Shown here piece by piece: positions 1 through 7,289 of a DNA stretch of 64,000 nt; positions within the stretch are counted from its first letter, which is position 1; each line of letters starts with the position of its first letter. The notes beneath the pieces were generated by a model. That model saw only the letters and a list, made by a program, of their open reading frames with translations, did no database searches and was not told the DNA's origin. Both the position numbers and the translations under genes were made by a program. The stretch comes from Sphaerotilus mobilis (GTDB lineage: Bacteria; Pseudomonadota; Gammaproteobacteria; Burkholderiales; Burkholderiaceae_C): NCBI RefSeq assembly GCF_004216565.1, contig NZ_SGWV01000010.1, forward strand, positions 544,588-608,587, given 5' to 3'.

Positions 1-421
1 TCAGGATGGCAATGCCGCGCTCGGCCGAGACGCTGCGGTGCGGTGCGTGCTCACGCCCGAGGTCCTTGCGGCTCAGGGTGTAGACCAGCACCGCCGCGAG
101 GATGAAGGGCAGCGCCTTGCGCAGGCTGCCCGCACTGACCTGCGTGACCAGCCAGGCGCCAAAGGCCGCCCCCGCAAAGGCCGCCACCATGGCCGGCCCC
201 AGCGAAGACCAGTTCAGCGTGACACGCCGCGCATACAGCCGCGCTGCCCAGGCGGTGCCCCAGACAGAGGCGCTCTTGTTGGTGCCAAACAGCGTGGCCG
301 GCGCCACGCCCGGATAGGCCGCGAACAGGGCCGGTACCAGCACCAGCCCGCCACCGCCGACGATGGCGTCGACGAAGCCCGCCAGTGCGGACGCCAGCGT
401 CACCCAGATCCATTCCGTCAT
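1..421 (-). CDS. TauE/SafE-family (TSUP) membrane exporter, partial
   Basis: The visible N-terminal 140 residues begin MTEWIWVTLASALAGFVDAI and continue with the glycine cluster VGGGGLVLVPAL and the motif ATLFGTNKSASVWGT. That arrangement (first helix, G-rich loop, then GTNK) is the hallmark of the first half of the TSUP family, inner-membrane proteins that export sulfite, sulfoacetate or related organosulfur anions. The ATG at 419-421 is the first in-frame start; the gene runs off the left edge, so only about half of a usual 250-260 residue protein is present. Further hydrophobic stretches (LNWSSLGPAMVAAFAGAAFG, LPFILAAVLVY) fit membrane helices. The substrate cannot be deduced from the sequence. 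Confidence 0.85.
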   Translation of the reverse strand, partial: MTEWIWVTLASALAGFVDAIVGGGGLVLVPALFAAYPGVAPATLFGTNKSASVWGTAWAARLYARRVTLNWSSLGPAMVAAFAGAAFGAWLVTQVSAGSLRKALPFILAAVLVYTLSRKDLGREHAPHRSVSAERGIAIL

Positions 422-490
422 GCCCGTGTGTCCCTCGTGAGCCGGTCGACCGCGCTTCATGTGCCCGCGCCGGCCCCCGGTCACGTCCAG

Positions 491-524
491 ACAAAGAAAA
501 AGGCGCCGGCATGACCGGCGCCTT
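491..524 (-). terminator. Rho-independent terminator on the minus strand
   Basis: A perfect 10-bp stem AAGGCGCCGG/CCGGCGCCTT (500-509 and 515-524) surrounds a 5-nt loop. Read on the minus strand it is followed by a T-rich run (TTTTTCTTT). It ends transcription coming from the GMC oxidoreductase side, about 275 bp after that gene's stop codon. Confidence 0.85.
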
Positions 525-798
525 CGAATTGTCTCTTGTGTGATGAGGCGGCATCGCCTGCACCCATCGGGATCGAGCCCTGGAACAGCCTGTGCCGGCT
601 GCTTTTCCTGGACGTTTCCGCGCTGATGTTGTTCTGCGGATTCCGTCCGATCTTGCGAGTCTTGTCTCCTCAGCACCTCGCTCCGGCAAGGTGCCGCTGG
701 GGCCCCGCTTGCGAGTCGCTGGACTGTATCGATCCGCCGCGCACGTCAGCATCAGGAAGAACCCGCACCGCTGTCGGGCGCGGCGCACCGTCTAGGTG
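525..798. other. 274-bp non-coding interval between GMC oxidoreductase and its terminator
   Basis: No convincing coding sequence is seen on either strand. On the minus strand it would be the 3' part of the GMC oxidoreductase transcript or an independent short transcript ending at the 491-524 terminator. A purine-rich GAGGAGACAAG (RC of 661-671) resembles a ribosome binding site but is not followed by a sensible start codon. It may be a small RNA or a decayed gene end; nothing in the sequence decides this. Confidence 0.3.
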
Positions 799-2466
799 TC
801 AGGCCGTGCCCGCACCCGCATCGGCCCGGATCCAGGCTGCCGCTCGCTCGGCCAGCATCAGCGTCGGGGAATTGGTGTTGCCGCTCGTGATGGTGGGCAT
901 GACGCTGGCATCCACCACGCGCAGGCCGCGAATGCCGCGCACGCGCAGCCGGCTGTCGACCACCGCACCGGCATCGTCGGCCGTCCCCATGCGGCAGGTG
1001 CCGACCGGGTGAAAGATCGTCGTGCCGATGTCTCCGGCCAGGCGCGCCAGGTCCTCGTCGCTGTCCGGGCCGGGCCCAGGCTTGACTTCCTGCGGCCGGA
1101 ACGGCGCCAGCGCAGACTGGCCGACGATGCGCCGGGTCAAGCGCAGCGACTGCGCGGCGACGCGCCGATCTTCCTCGGTCGACAGGTAATTGGGCGCGAT
1201 GGCCGGGGCATCCTCGATGCGCGGGCTGCGGATGTGGACCTCGCCACGCGAACTGGGGTTGAGGTTGCAGACGCTGGCCGTGAACGCATCGAAGGGATGC
1301 AAGGGCTCGCCAAAGGCATCCAGCGACAGCGGCTGGACGTGGTACTCGAGGTTGGCGTGGGCGCGATCCGGGTCTGAGCGCGCGAAGGCACCCAGCTGCG
1401 AGGGCGCCATGCTCATCGGACCGCTGCGCCGCAATGCGTACTCCAGGCCAATCCTGGCCTTGCCCCACCAACTGCGCGAGAGGGTGTTGAGCGTGCGCGT
1501 GCCCTGCACGCCGTAGACCGAGCGGATCTGCAGGTGGTCCTGCAGGTTCTGGCCGACGCCCGGCAATTCGTGCTGTGGCGTCACCCCCAGCCCATGCAGT
1601 CGCGCACCATCACCGATCCCCGACAACTGCAGGACCTGCACGCTGCCGATGCTGCCGGCACTCAACAGCACCTCGCCGCTGGCGTGCACGGTCTCGACGC
1701 CGTGCGGCGTGCGGACTTCGACACCGGTGCAGCGCATCGCGCCGTCGGCCTGGCGCTCAAGCAGCAGGCGCTGGACGTGCACGCCGGTCCACATCTCGAA
1801 GTTGGTCCGACCAAAGCAGGTCGGCCGCAGGAAGGCCTTGGCGGTGTTCCAGCGCAGGCCCTTGCGTTGGTTGACCTCGAAGTAGCCGACCCCCGTGTTG
1901 TCGCCCTGGTTGAAGTCCTTCGTGGCCGGAATGCCCGCCTGGACAGCGGCCTGCGCAAACGCGTCGAGGATCTCCCAGCTCAGGCGCTGTTTCTCGACCC
2001 GCCACTCGCCACCGTGGCCGTGGGCTCGGGCGAAGGCGGCATCGGGCGGCTCGGTGGCGCCCTCGTCGAGTCGCCAGTGGTTCTCGTGGGCCTTGAAGGC
2101 GGACAGGCAATGCTCCCAGCGCCAGGCGTCGTCGCCGGTCAGATCCGCCCACTGCTCGTAGTCGCGCGCCTGGCCACGCATGTAGATCATGCCGTTGATG
2201 CTGGAACTGCCCCCCAGCACCTTGCCTCTCGGGTAACGCAACGAGCGGCCGTTGAGTCCGGCCTCCGGTTCGGTGCGGTAGAGCCAGTCGGTGCGCGGGT
2301 TGCCGATGCAATGCAGGTAGCCGACGGGAATGTGGATCCAGTGGTAGTCGTCGTGTCCGCCGGCTTCAAGCAGCAGCACGCGGCATTGCCGATCGGCGGA
2401 CAGACGGTTGGCCAGCAGGCTGCCGGCCGTGCCGGCGCCGATGATGATGTGATCGAAAGTGGGCAT
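799..2466 (-). CDS. GMC-family FAD-dependent oxidoreductase (choline/alcohol dehydrogenase type)
   Basis: 555 residues, the normal size for the glucose-methanol-choline family, which oxidises alcohols with a bound FAD. The FAD-binding Rossmann motif GAGTAGSLLANRL is at the N-terminus. GMC signature 1 (GGSSSINGMIYMRGQ, about residue 85) and signature 2 (LSAGSIGSVQVLQLSGIG, about residue 270) are both present. The catalytic His is about residue 486 (FHPVGTCRMG) and the paired Asn about residue 532 (TNSPT). It resembles BetA-like and long-chain alcohol dehydrogenases, but no neighbouring betaine genes support choline as substrate, so only the family is assigned. No signal peptide is visible. Transcription ends at the 491-524 terminator. 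Confidence 0.93.
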   Translation of the reverse strand: MPTFDHIIIGAGTAGSLLANRLSADRQCRVLLLEAGGHDDYHWIHIPVGYLHCIGNPRTDWLYRTEPEAGLNGRSLRYPRGKVLGGSSSINGMIYMRGQARDYEQWADLTGDDAWRWEHCLSAFKAHENHWRLDEGATEPPDAAFARAHGHGGEWRVEKQRLSWEILDAFAQAAVQAGIPATKDFNQGDNTGVGYFEVNQRKGLRWNTAKAFLRPTCFGRTNFEMWTGVHVQRLLLERQADGAMRCTGVEVRTPHGVETVHASGEVLLSAGSIGSVQVLQLSGIGDGARLHGLGVTPQHELPGVGQNLQDHLQIRSVYGVQGTRTLNTLSRSWWGKARIGLEYALRRSGPMSMAPSQLGAFARSDPDRAHANLEYHVQPLSLDAFGEPLHPFDAFTASVCNLNPSSRGEVHIRSPRIEDAPAIAPNYLSTEEDRRVAAQSLRLTRRIVGQSALAPFRPQEVKPGPGPDSDEDLARLAGDIGTTIFHPVGTCRMGTADDAGAVVDSRLRVRGIRGLRVVDASVMPTITSGNTNSPTLMLAERAAAWIRADAGAGTA

Positions 2467-2524
2467 GGGTCGAGGTCGGATCCGGGTTCTGGTTCTTGTT
2501 GGAGAGGAAGGTCTGGGATGCCAT

Positions 2525-3166
2525 TCAGCGCGCCACGCCGGTCGCCAGCACGGGGAACAGCTTGGTCAGTCCCTCGGCCATGATCTCAACGGCCAGCGCC
2601 GCCAGGATCAACCCCATCAGGCGCGTCATGACGTTGATGCCTGTCGTGCCCAGCCAGCGGGCGATGCGCCCAGCGGCGGAGAAGCTGGCGAAGGTCGCTA
2701 GACCGACCACCACGCCATAGCCGACCAGGGCCGCCAGTTGGGTCCAGTGCCGGGTTTGGTCGGCATAGATGACCATGGTGGAGATGGTCGCCGGCCCGGT
2801 CAGCAGGGGGATGGTCAGGGGCACGACGGCGATGCTGGCGCCGGCATCGACCTTCTGCTCGCCCTCGCTGACGTCACCGCGTCGGCTCTCGGCCGGCTGA
2901 GCGTTGAGCATTTGCAGCGCGCTGATCAGCAGCAAGGTGCCGCCGCCGACCTGGAACGAGGCCAGCGAGATGCCGAAGAATTCGATCACCTGCAGGCCGG
3001 CCAGGGCACTGATCGAGATGACACAGAAGGCGGTGAAGCTGGACACACGGATGGTGTGGCGGCGCTGTGCCGCATCCAGCCCTTGCGTGAAGTGGATGAA
3101 GAACGGCACGACGCCGATCGGGTTGACGATCGCCAGCAAGGCGATCAGCGGCTTGAGGAGGTCCAT
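2525..3166 (-). CDS. MarC-family integral membrane protein
   Basis: 213 residues, starting MDLLKPLIALLAIVNPIGVV, the conserved beginning of MarC/YchE/YhgN proteins (LLaIvNPiGvvPfF). Six hydrophobic segments are visible, in two halves as expected for this family. A longer upstream in-frame extension is rejected because it is hydrophilic and lacks family similarity. The function of MarC proteins is unsettled: an early link to multiple antibiotic resistance was not upheld, and they are now treated as putative small-molecule transporters. The gene lies 58 bp upstream of the GMC oxidoreductase on the same strand and may be co-transcribed with it. Confidence 0.9.
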   Translation of the reverse strand: MDLLKPLIALLAIVNPIGVVPFFIHFTQGLDAAQRRHTIRVSSFTAFCVISISALAGLQVIEFFGISLASFQVGGGTLLLISALQMLNAQPAESRRGDVSEGEQKVDAGASIAVVPLTIPLLTGPATISTMVIYADQTRHWTQLAALVGYGVVVGLATFASFSAAGRIARWLGTTGINVMTRLMGLILAALAVEIMAEGLTKLFPVLATGVAR

Positions 3167-3393
3167 GGGGGCCCGATTCTCGCGGGGTCGACGTGGCGTG
3201 AATTGCGCCACGCGCTGGCCTGGACACAACACTTGTTGACACGCGCCCCTTTCAAGCTCTTGACTGTCGCGCATAATGGCTCTTCGTGTCTGGATGCGTG
3301 CGCCTTCTCTGTTCCCTGGAATGAGTGCTGGCTGTAGCTCCGCCACTGGCTCCCCGGCTCGACCGGTACTCGATTGTTGAAAGGCGCTCTTCC

Positions 3394-3897
3394 ATGGGCA
3401 ACAAACTCTATGTGGGCAACCTCGCCTACAGCGTGCGCGACGAAGATCTGAACGACGCGTTCTCCCAGTTCGGTGCGGTCCAGTCCGCCAAGGTGATGAT
3501 GGACCGCGAAACCGGCCGCTCCAAGGGCTTCGGCTTTGTGGAGATGGGTTCGGACGCCGAAGCCCAGGCAGCCATCAACGGTCTCAACGGCCAGGCCATC
3601 AGTGGCCGCGCGGTCGTCGTGAACGAGGCTCGCCCCCGTGAAGAGAAGCCGGGCGGCTTCCGCAGCCCCTACGGTGGCGGCGGCGGCGGTGGTGGCCGCA
3701 GCGGCGGCGGCGGCGGTGGCGGTGGCGGCTACAGTGGTGGCGGCGGCGGCGGTGGCGGTGGCGGCGGTGGTTTCCGCAGCCCCTACGGCGGCGGCGGCGG
3801 CGGTGGTGGCCGCAGCGGTGGCGGCGGTGGCCGCGGCTACGGCGGCGGTGGTGGTGGTGGCGGCGGCTACGGTGGTGGTGGTGGCTACGGCTACTGA
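3394..3897 (+). CDS. Glycine-rich RRM RNA-binding protein
   Basis: 167 residues. One RNA recognition motif occupies about residues 3-80, with RNP2 (LYVGNLAY) and RNP1 (KGFGFVEM) both intact. The rest is an extreme Gly-rich tail with Arg, Ser and Tyr (GGGGGRSGGGG and similar). This is the architecture of cyanobacterial and betaproteobacterial Rbp proteins, which bind single-stranded RNA and are often cold-induced. The start ATG at 3394 follows GAAAGG at a suitable distance; an upstream in-frame ATG is less likely. The tail contains a duplicated block GGFRSPYGG (starting near 3655 and 3769), so it probably grew by internal duplication. A strong terminator follows at 4001-4027. Confidence 0.93.
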   Translation: MGNKLYVGNLAYSVRDEDLNDAFSQFGAVQSAKVMMDRETGRSKGFGFVEMGSDAEAQAAINGLNGQAISGRAVVVNEARPREEKPGGFRSPYGGGGGGGGRSGGGGGGGGGYSGGGGGGGGGGGGFRSPYGGGGGGGGRSGGGGGRGYGGGGGGGGGYGGGGGYGY

Positions 3898-4000
3898 ACC
3901 GGTCCGGAAGCTGCGGCGATCCTGGGCCGGACCCGGCTGATCGGTAGCCAGCTACCTCGATCAGCCTGAGAAACCCCTCAGATCACTGCACGCCAGATTG

Positions 4001-4027
4001 AAAAGCCGACCTGCGGGTCGGCTTTTT
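4001..4027. terminator. Rho-independent terminator, probably bidirectional
   Basis: A-rich 5' flank, stem AAAGCCGACC/GGTCGGCTTT, TGCG loop and a run of T. It sits between the converging rbp gene (plus) and the SDR gene (minus), and the A/T flanks make it usable from both sides. Confidence 0.9.
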
Positions 4028-4081
4028 CACGTCTGTGCTTTCCCCGCGAGACGCCGTCTACCGGGCCGTGGGCGTGCGGGC

Positions 4082-4912
4082 TCACTCCTCAGCGGGCGCG
4101 CGACGGGGTTTGCGTGGGCGTCCAGCCATCAGCCGGTCGAACAGGGCGTCGGGCAGCCATCGCAACAGCGTCGCAACCAGACCCATCGGCCAGGGGATCA
4201 CCCGTCGGCTCACGCCCTGGTCGATCGCCTTCAGCGCTTGGGCCGCGAACGCATCCGGCCGCATCAGGAAAGGCATGGGATAGGGGTTGGACTGGGTCAG
4301 CGGCGTGGCGACGAAGCCCGGCAGCAGCGTGACAACCCGCAAGCCGTGCGCCCGCTGCTCGACGCGCAGGCTCTCGCAGTAGCTGATGACGGCGGCCTTG
4401 CTGGCGCAATAGCCACCGTGGCCCGGCAAGCCTCGGATGCCACCGACGCTCCCGATGCCCACCAGCGCGCCACGCCGGGCCTGCTGCATCGGCGCCAGAT
4501 AAGGCTGAAAGGTGGCCGCCATGCCGATGACGTTGGTGGCGTAGATCTCTTGCAGCACCGCCAGATCGCTGGCTTCGGCCGTGTCGACCCCGACGCTGAT
4601 GCCGGCATTGGCGATGACGACATCCGGAACACCCATCTCGGCCATCACCCGATGACCAGCCGCAACGATCTCATCGACCCGGCGCACGTCAGCACACAGG
4701 CAAAGCACCCGGCCCGCTTGTGGCGCATGGCCGGACACCCACTCGTGCAGCACGTCAACCCGCCGGGCGATCAGTGCCAGGCGCCAACCCCGCTGGGCAT
4801 AGGCGTCGGCCAGCGCCAGCCCGATGCCACTGGAGGCGCCGGTGATGACGACCAGCGGCGCGACGCGATCAGCGTTCGCCACGGCTGCGGGTGGCGACAT
4901 CCACCGGTTCAA
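4082..4912 (-). CDS. SDR-family oxidoreductase
   Basis: 276 residues with the classical short-chain dehydrogenase layout: the cofactor-binding TGASSGIG motif near residue 25, ANAG (IANAGIS) near residue 100 and the catalytic YCASK near residue 170. The C-terminal part is long and basic (RPRKPRRAP), as in membrane-associated SDRs acting on lipid-like substrates. The reading frame overlaps the end of lptC by about 44 bp, so it is the last gene of the kdsD-kdsC-lptC transcript; a start at Met5 is equally possible. The substrate is unknown. In related genomes this position downstream of lptC normally holds lptA and lptB. Confidence 0.88.
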   Translation of the reverse strand: MNRWMSPPAAVANADRVAPLVVITGASSGIGLALADAYAQRGWRLALIARRVDVLHEWVSGHAPQAGRVLCLCADVRRVDEIVAAGHRVMAEMGVPDVVIANAGISVGVDTAEASDLAVLQEIYATNVIGMAATFQPYLAPMQQARRGALVGIGSVGGIRGLPGHGGYCASKAAVISYCESLRVEQRAHGLRVVTLLPGFVATPLTQSNPYPMPFLMRPDAFAAQALKAIDQGVSRRVIPWPMGLVATLLRWLPDALFDRLMAGRPRKPRRAPAEE

Positions 4913-5570
4913 TCAGGCCTCGCACGCGACCATTCAGCACCATGAGCCGGCCGGCATGGTCGTAGTCGAGGCTGTCGGCATCGAAGCGGCTGCCTCCCAG
5001 ACTCAGGCGCACCGGTCGATCGCTGCGGATGCGACCCGTTCGGATGTCGATGTCCATCACCTCGCCCGTGAAGACCAGCGCACCGGGCTCACCGGCGATC
5101 GGATCACGCTCGACCCGTGCCCCGCCCTCGAGTCGGACCCGGCTGCCATCACCCTCGGCCACCGCACGTGGCGCCACGGCCAGCACCCGGTGCCCGACGG
5201 GGTCGGTCCAGCGCACGCGCACACCGTCGATCACCAGTTGGTCGGTGGCCGGGAAATGGCGCACCCGATCGCCTTCGATGACACCCTGTGCCGGTCCGGT
5301 GCGGGTGTAGTGCTGGACCGAAAAGCCGCGCATCTCGTAGTCGGGCTCACTGGCCGAGATCGCGACGCTGGGCAGGGTGTCGCCCGACGGCGTCTGGCGC
5401 ACGAGCCAGCCGGTCGCCGCCGCGATGGCGCCCAGCAACAACACCGGCAGGTACTGCGGCAGCTTGTGGCGCAGCCGCACGGTCCAGGGCAACTGGCGTT
5501 CGGGCGCGATCGCCGCGATCAGCGGCGGCAGTGGCAAGGGCAGCGGCAGCGGGCCGGAGTCGTCGTCCAT
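4869..5570 (-). CDS. lptC: LPS export ABC transporter periplasmic protein LptC
   Basis: 233 residues. A Pro/Leu-rich cytoplasmic N-terminus is followed by a single membrane anchor (about residues 41-58, YLPVLLLGAIAAATGWLV) and a beta-rich periplasmic domain with the family phrase PDYEMRGFSVQHYTRTG and the later DIDIRTGRIRSDRPVRL. LptC receives LPS from the LptB2FG transporter and passes it to LptA. It follows kdsC after 26 bp, as in the conserved kdsD-kdsC-lptC cluster. lptA, lptB and rpoN, which usually follow, are not here. Confidence 0.88.
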   Translation of the reverse strand: MDDDSGPLPLPLPLPPLIAAIAPERQLPWTVRLRHKLPQYLPVLLLGAIAAATGWLVRQTPSGDTLPSVAISASEPDYEMRGFSVQHYTRTGPAQGVIEGDRVRHFPATDQLVIDGVRVRWTDPVGHRVLAVAPRAVAEGDGSRVRLEGGARVERDPIAGEPGALVFTGEVMDIDIRTGRIRSDRPVRLSLGGSRFDADSLDYDHAGRLMVLNGRVRGLIEPVDVATRSRGER

Positions 5571-5596
5571 GCGAGATCGGGACGGTGCGAGCGGCC

Positions 5597-6211
5597 TCAG
5601 GCCGACGCACCGTCCAGCGTGGTCAGATGACCGTGCAGCAAGCCGGCGTAGCGCCCGGCGGCCATCAGCAGCAGGTCGCAGAACTCGCGCGCTGCACCCT
5701 GGCCGCCCGGCACGGCGGTAACGTGGTGGGCCACGGCCCGGACCTCGGCGTGTGCCTGAGCAGGCGCACAGGCGAAGGCGCAGCGGGTCATCAGCGGCAG
5801 GTCAGGCCAGTCGTCGCCGATCACGGCCAGCTCGGACCAGTCCACGCCGAGTCGAGCCAGCAACGCGGCGGCGGCGGCCAACTTGTCATGCACGCCGAAC
5901 AAGGCTTCGGTCACGCCCAGATCGGCGCAGCGTCGGCGCACGCCCGGCGAATCGCGGCCGGTCAGCACGACCGGCGTGATGCCACCCCGCGCGAGCAACT
6001 TGATGCCGTGGCCGTCCAGTGTGTTGAAGGCCTTTTCGGCCTCGCCATCCGCGCCGATCAGGATGCGCCCGTCGGTCAGACAGCCGTCGACGTCGAAGAT
6101 CGCCAGCCGTACGCCTTGGGCTTGCAGCAGCAAGGCCGCATCGAAGCCCAGCGTCGGCCGGACCGGCCGACCCGGCGGGATCACGGGATGAGCCACCGTC
6201 GCAGCGCACAT
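5597..6211 (-). CDS. kdsC: KdsC, Kdo-8-phosphate phosphatase (HAD family)
   Basis: 204 residues. The HAD nucleophile motif FDVDGCLTDGR (DxD) lies about residue 40, TGRDSPGV carries the motif II threonine region, and GDDWPDLPLM is the C-terminal metal-binding motif. There is no cap domain, as in tetrameric C0-type KdsC. It hydrolyses 3-deoxy-D-manno-octulosonate 8-phosphate to Kdo for lipid A-core synthesis. The gene begins 2 bp after kdsD ends, so the two are translationally linked and act at successive ends of Kdo supply. Confidence 0.94.
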   Translation of the reverse strand: MCAATVAHPVIPPGRPVRPTLGFDAALLLQAQGVRLAIFDVDGCLTDGRILIGADGEAEKAFNTLDGHGIKLLARGGITPVVLTGRDSPGVRRRCADLGVTEALFGVHDKLAAAAALLARLGVDWSELAVIGDDWPDLPLMTRCAFACAPAQAHAEVRAVAHHVTAVPGGQGAAREFCDLLLMAAGRYAGLLHGHLTTLDGASA

Positions 6212-6213
6212 GC

Positions 6214-7230
6214 TCAGATCACCTTGGCGCGCATCAGGTCGTGCGTGTTGACCGCACCGACCAGCCGACCGTCGGCATCGCTGACGAGCAGGGCGTTGAC
6301 GCGTGCGTCTTCCATGCGCGTGGCGGCCTCGACGGCCAGGGCGTCCTGCGGCACGCTGCGCGGATTCGGGCGCATCACCGAACGGGCATCGAGGCCGCGC
6401 AGGTCCAGGCCGGACTCGATCGCGCGGCGCAGGTCGCCGTCGGTGAAGATGCCGATCGCCCGGCCGTCGGCATCGACGATGGCGGTGGCACCCAGACCCT
6501 TGCCGCTCATCTCGCGCATCACCTCCAGGAAGGGCGTCTCGGGCCCGACGCGCGGCACCGCATCGCCCTTGCGCATGATGTCGCGCACATGGGTCAGCAG
6601 CTTGCGGCCCAGTGCGCCACCCGGGTGCGACCGGGCGAAGTCCTCTGCCCTGAAGCCGCGGGCATCGAGCAGCGCGACGGCGAACGCATCGCCCAGCGCG
6701 AGCTGCGCGGTGGTGCTGGCGGTTGGTGCGAGGTTGAGCGGGCAGGCCTCCTGCTCGACCCGGTTGGACAGCACCAGGTCGGCATGCGCGGCCAGCGTCG
6801 ATTCGGCCCGACCGGTCATCGCGATCAACGTGATGCCCACACGCTTGAGCGCCGGCAGGATGGCGGCGAGTTCATCGCTCTCGCCGGAGTTGGAGATCGC
6901 CAGCACGACATCACCGGGCTGGACCATGCCGAGGTCGCCGTGGCTGGCTTCGGCCGGGTGCACGAACAGGGCCGGCGTGCCGGTCGAGGCCAGCGTCGCG
7001 GCGATCTTGCGACCGACATGGCCGCTCTTGCCCATGCCCATCACCACGACACGTCCGCCGCAGGCCAGCGTGCGACGCACCGCCTCAGCGAAGGACTCGC
7101 CCTGCTGGGCCTGCAGCGCAACCAGGGCGTCGGCCTCGATCTGGAGGGTCTGACGGGCCATGTCGATGGCGCGTGCGGGGTCGAAGGCGGGGCTGTTCAC
7201 AGGCGTGTGCGCCGGTCTTGCCGGCCTCAT
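6214..7230 (-). CDS. kdsD: D-arabinose-5-phosphate isomerase KdsD
   Basis: 338 residues. An N-terminal SIS sugar-isomerase domain (VVVMGMGKSGHVGRKIAATLAS, HPAEASHGDLGM, ISNSGESDE) is followed by two CBS domains (about residues 215-275 and 280-335). This is the full KdsD/KpsF layout. The enzyme converts ribulose 5-phosphate to arabinose 5-phosphate, the first committed step to Kdo. The reading frame starts at 7230, but an internal Met near residue 24 would also give a normal N-terminus. It is divergent from the Kef-type antiporter, a pairing conserved in Burkholderiales. Confidence 0.94.
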   Translation of the reverse strand: MRPARPAHTPVNSPAFDPARAIDMARQTLQIEADALVALQAQQGESFAEAVRRTLACGGRVVVMGMGKSGHVGRKIAATLASTGTPALFVHPAEASHGDLGMVQPGDVVLAISNSGESDELAAILPALKRVGITLIAMTGRAESTLAAHADLVLSNRVEQEACPLNLAPTASTTAQLALGDAFAVALLDARGFRAEDFARSHPGGALGRKLLTHVRDIMRKGDAVPRVGPETPFLEVMREMSGKGLGATAIVDADGRAIGIFTDGDLRRAIESGLDLRGLDARSVMRPNPRSVPQDALAVEAATRMEDARVNALLVSDADGRLVGAVNTHDLMRAKVI

Positions 7231-7289
7231 GTCTTACGATCGGTCGATTCTAGGCGGCACCCCTCGCGCGCCTGTCCGACCCCGCCCCG

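Noticed and set aside
51-788. A 245-codon minus-strand frame spanning the left edge
   Set aside because: It runs out of frame through the TauE gene and the 491-524 terminator, and its translation is Arg/Gly-rich without family similarity.
3661-3897. Short GGC-type repeats resembling a repeat array
   Set aside because: They are the codons of the poly-glycine tail of the RRM protein, in frame and without spacers.
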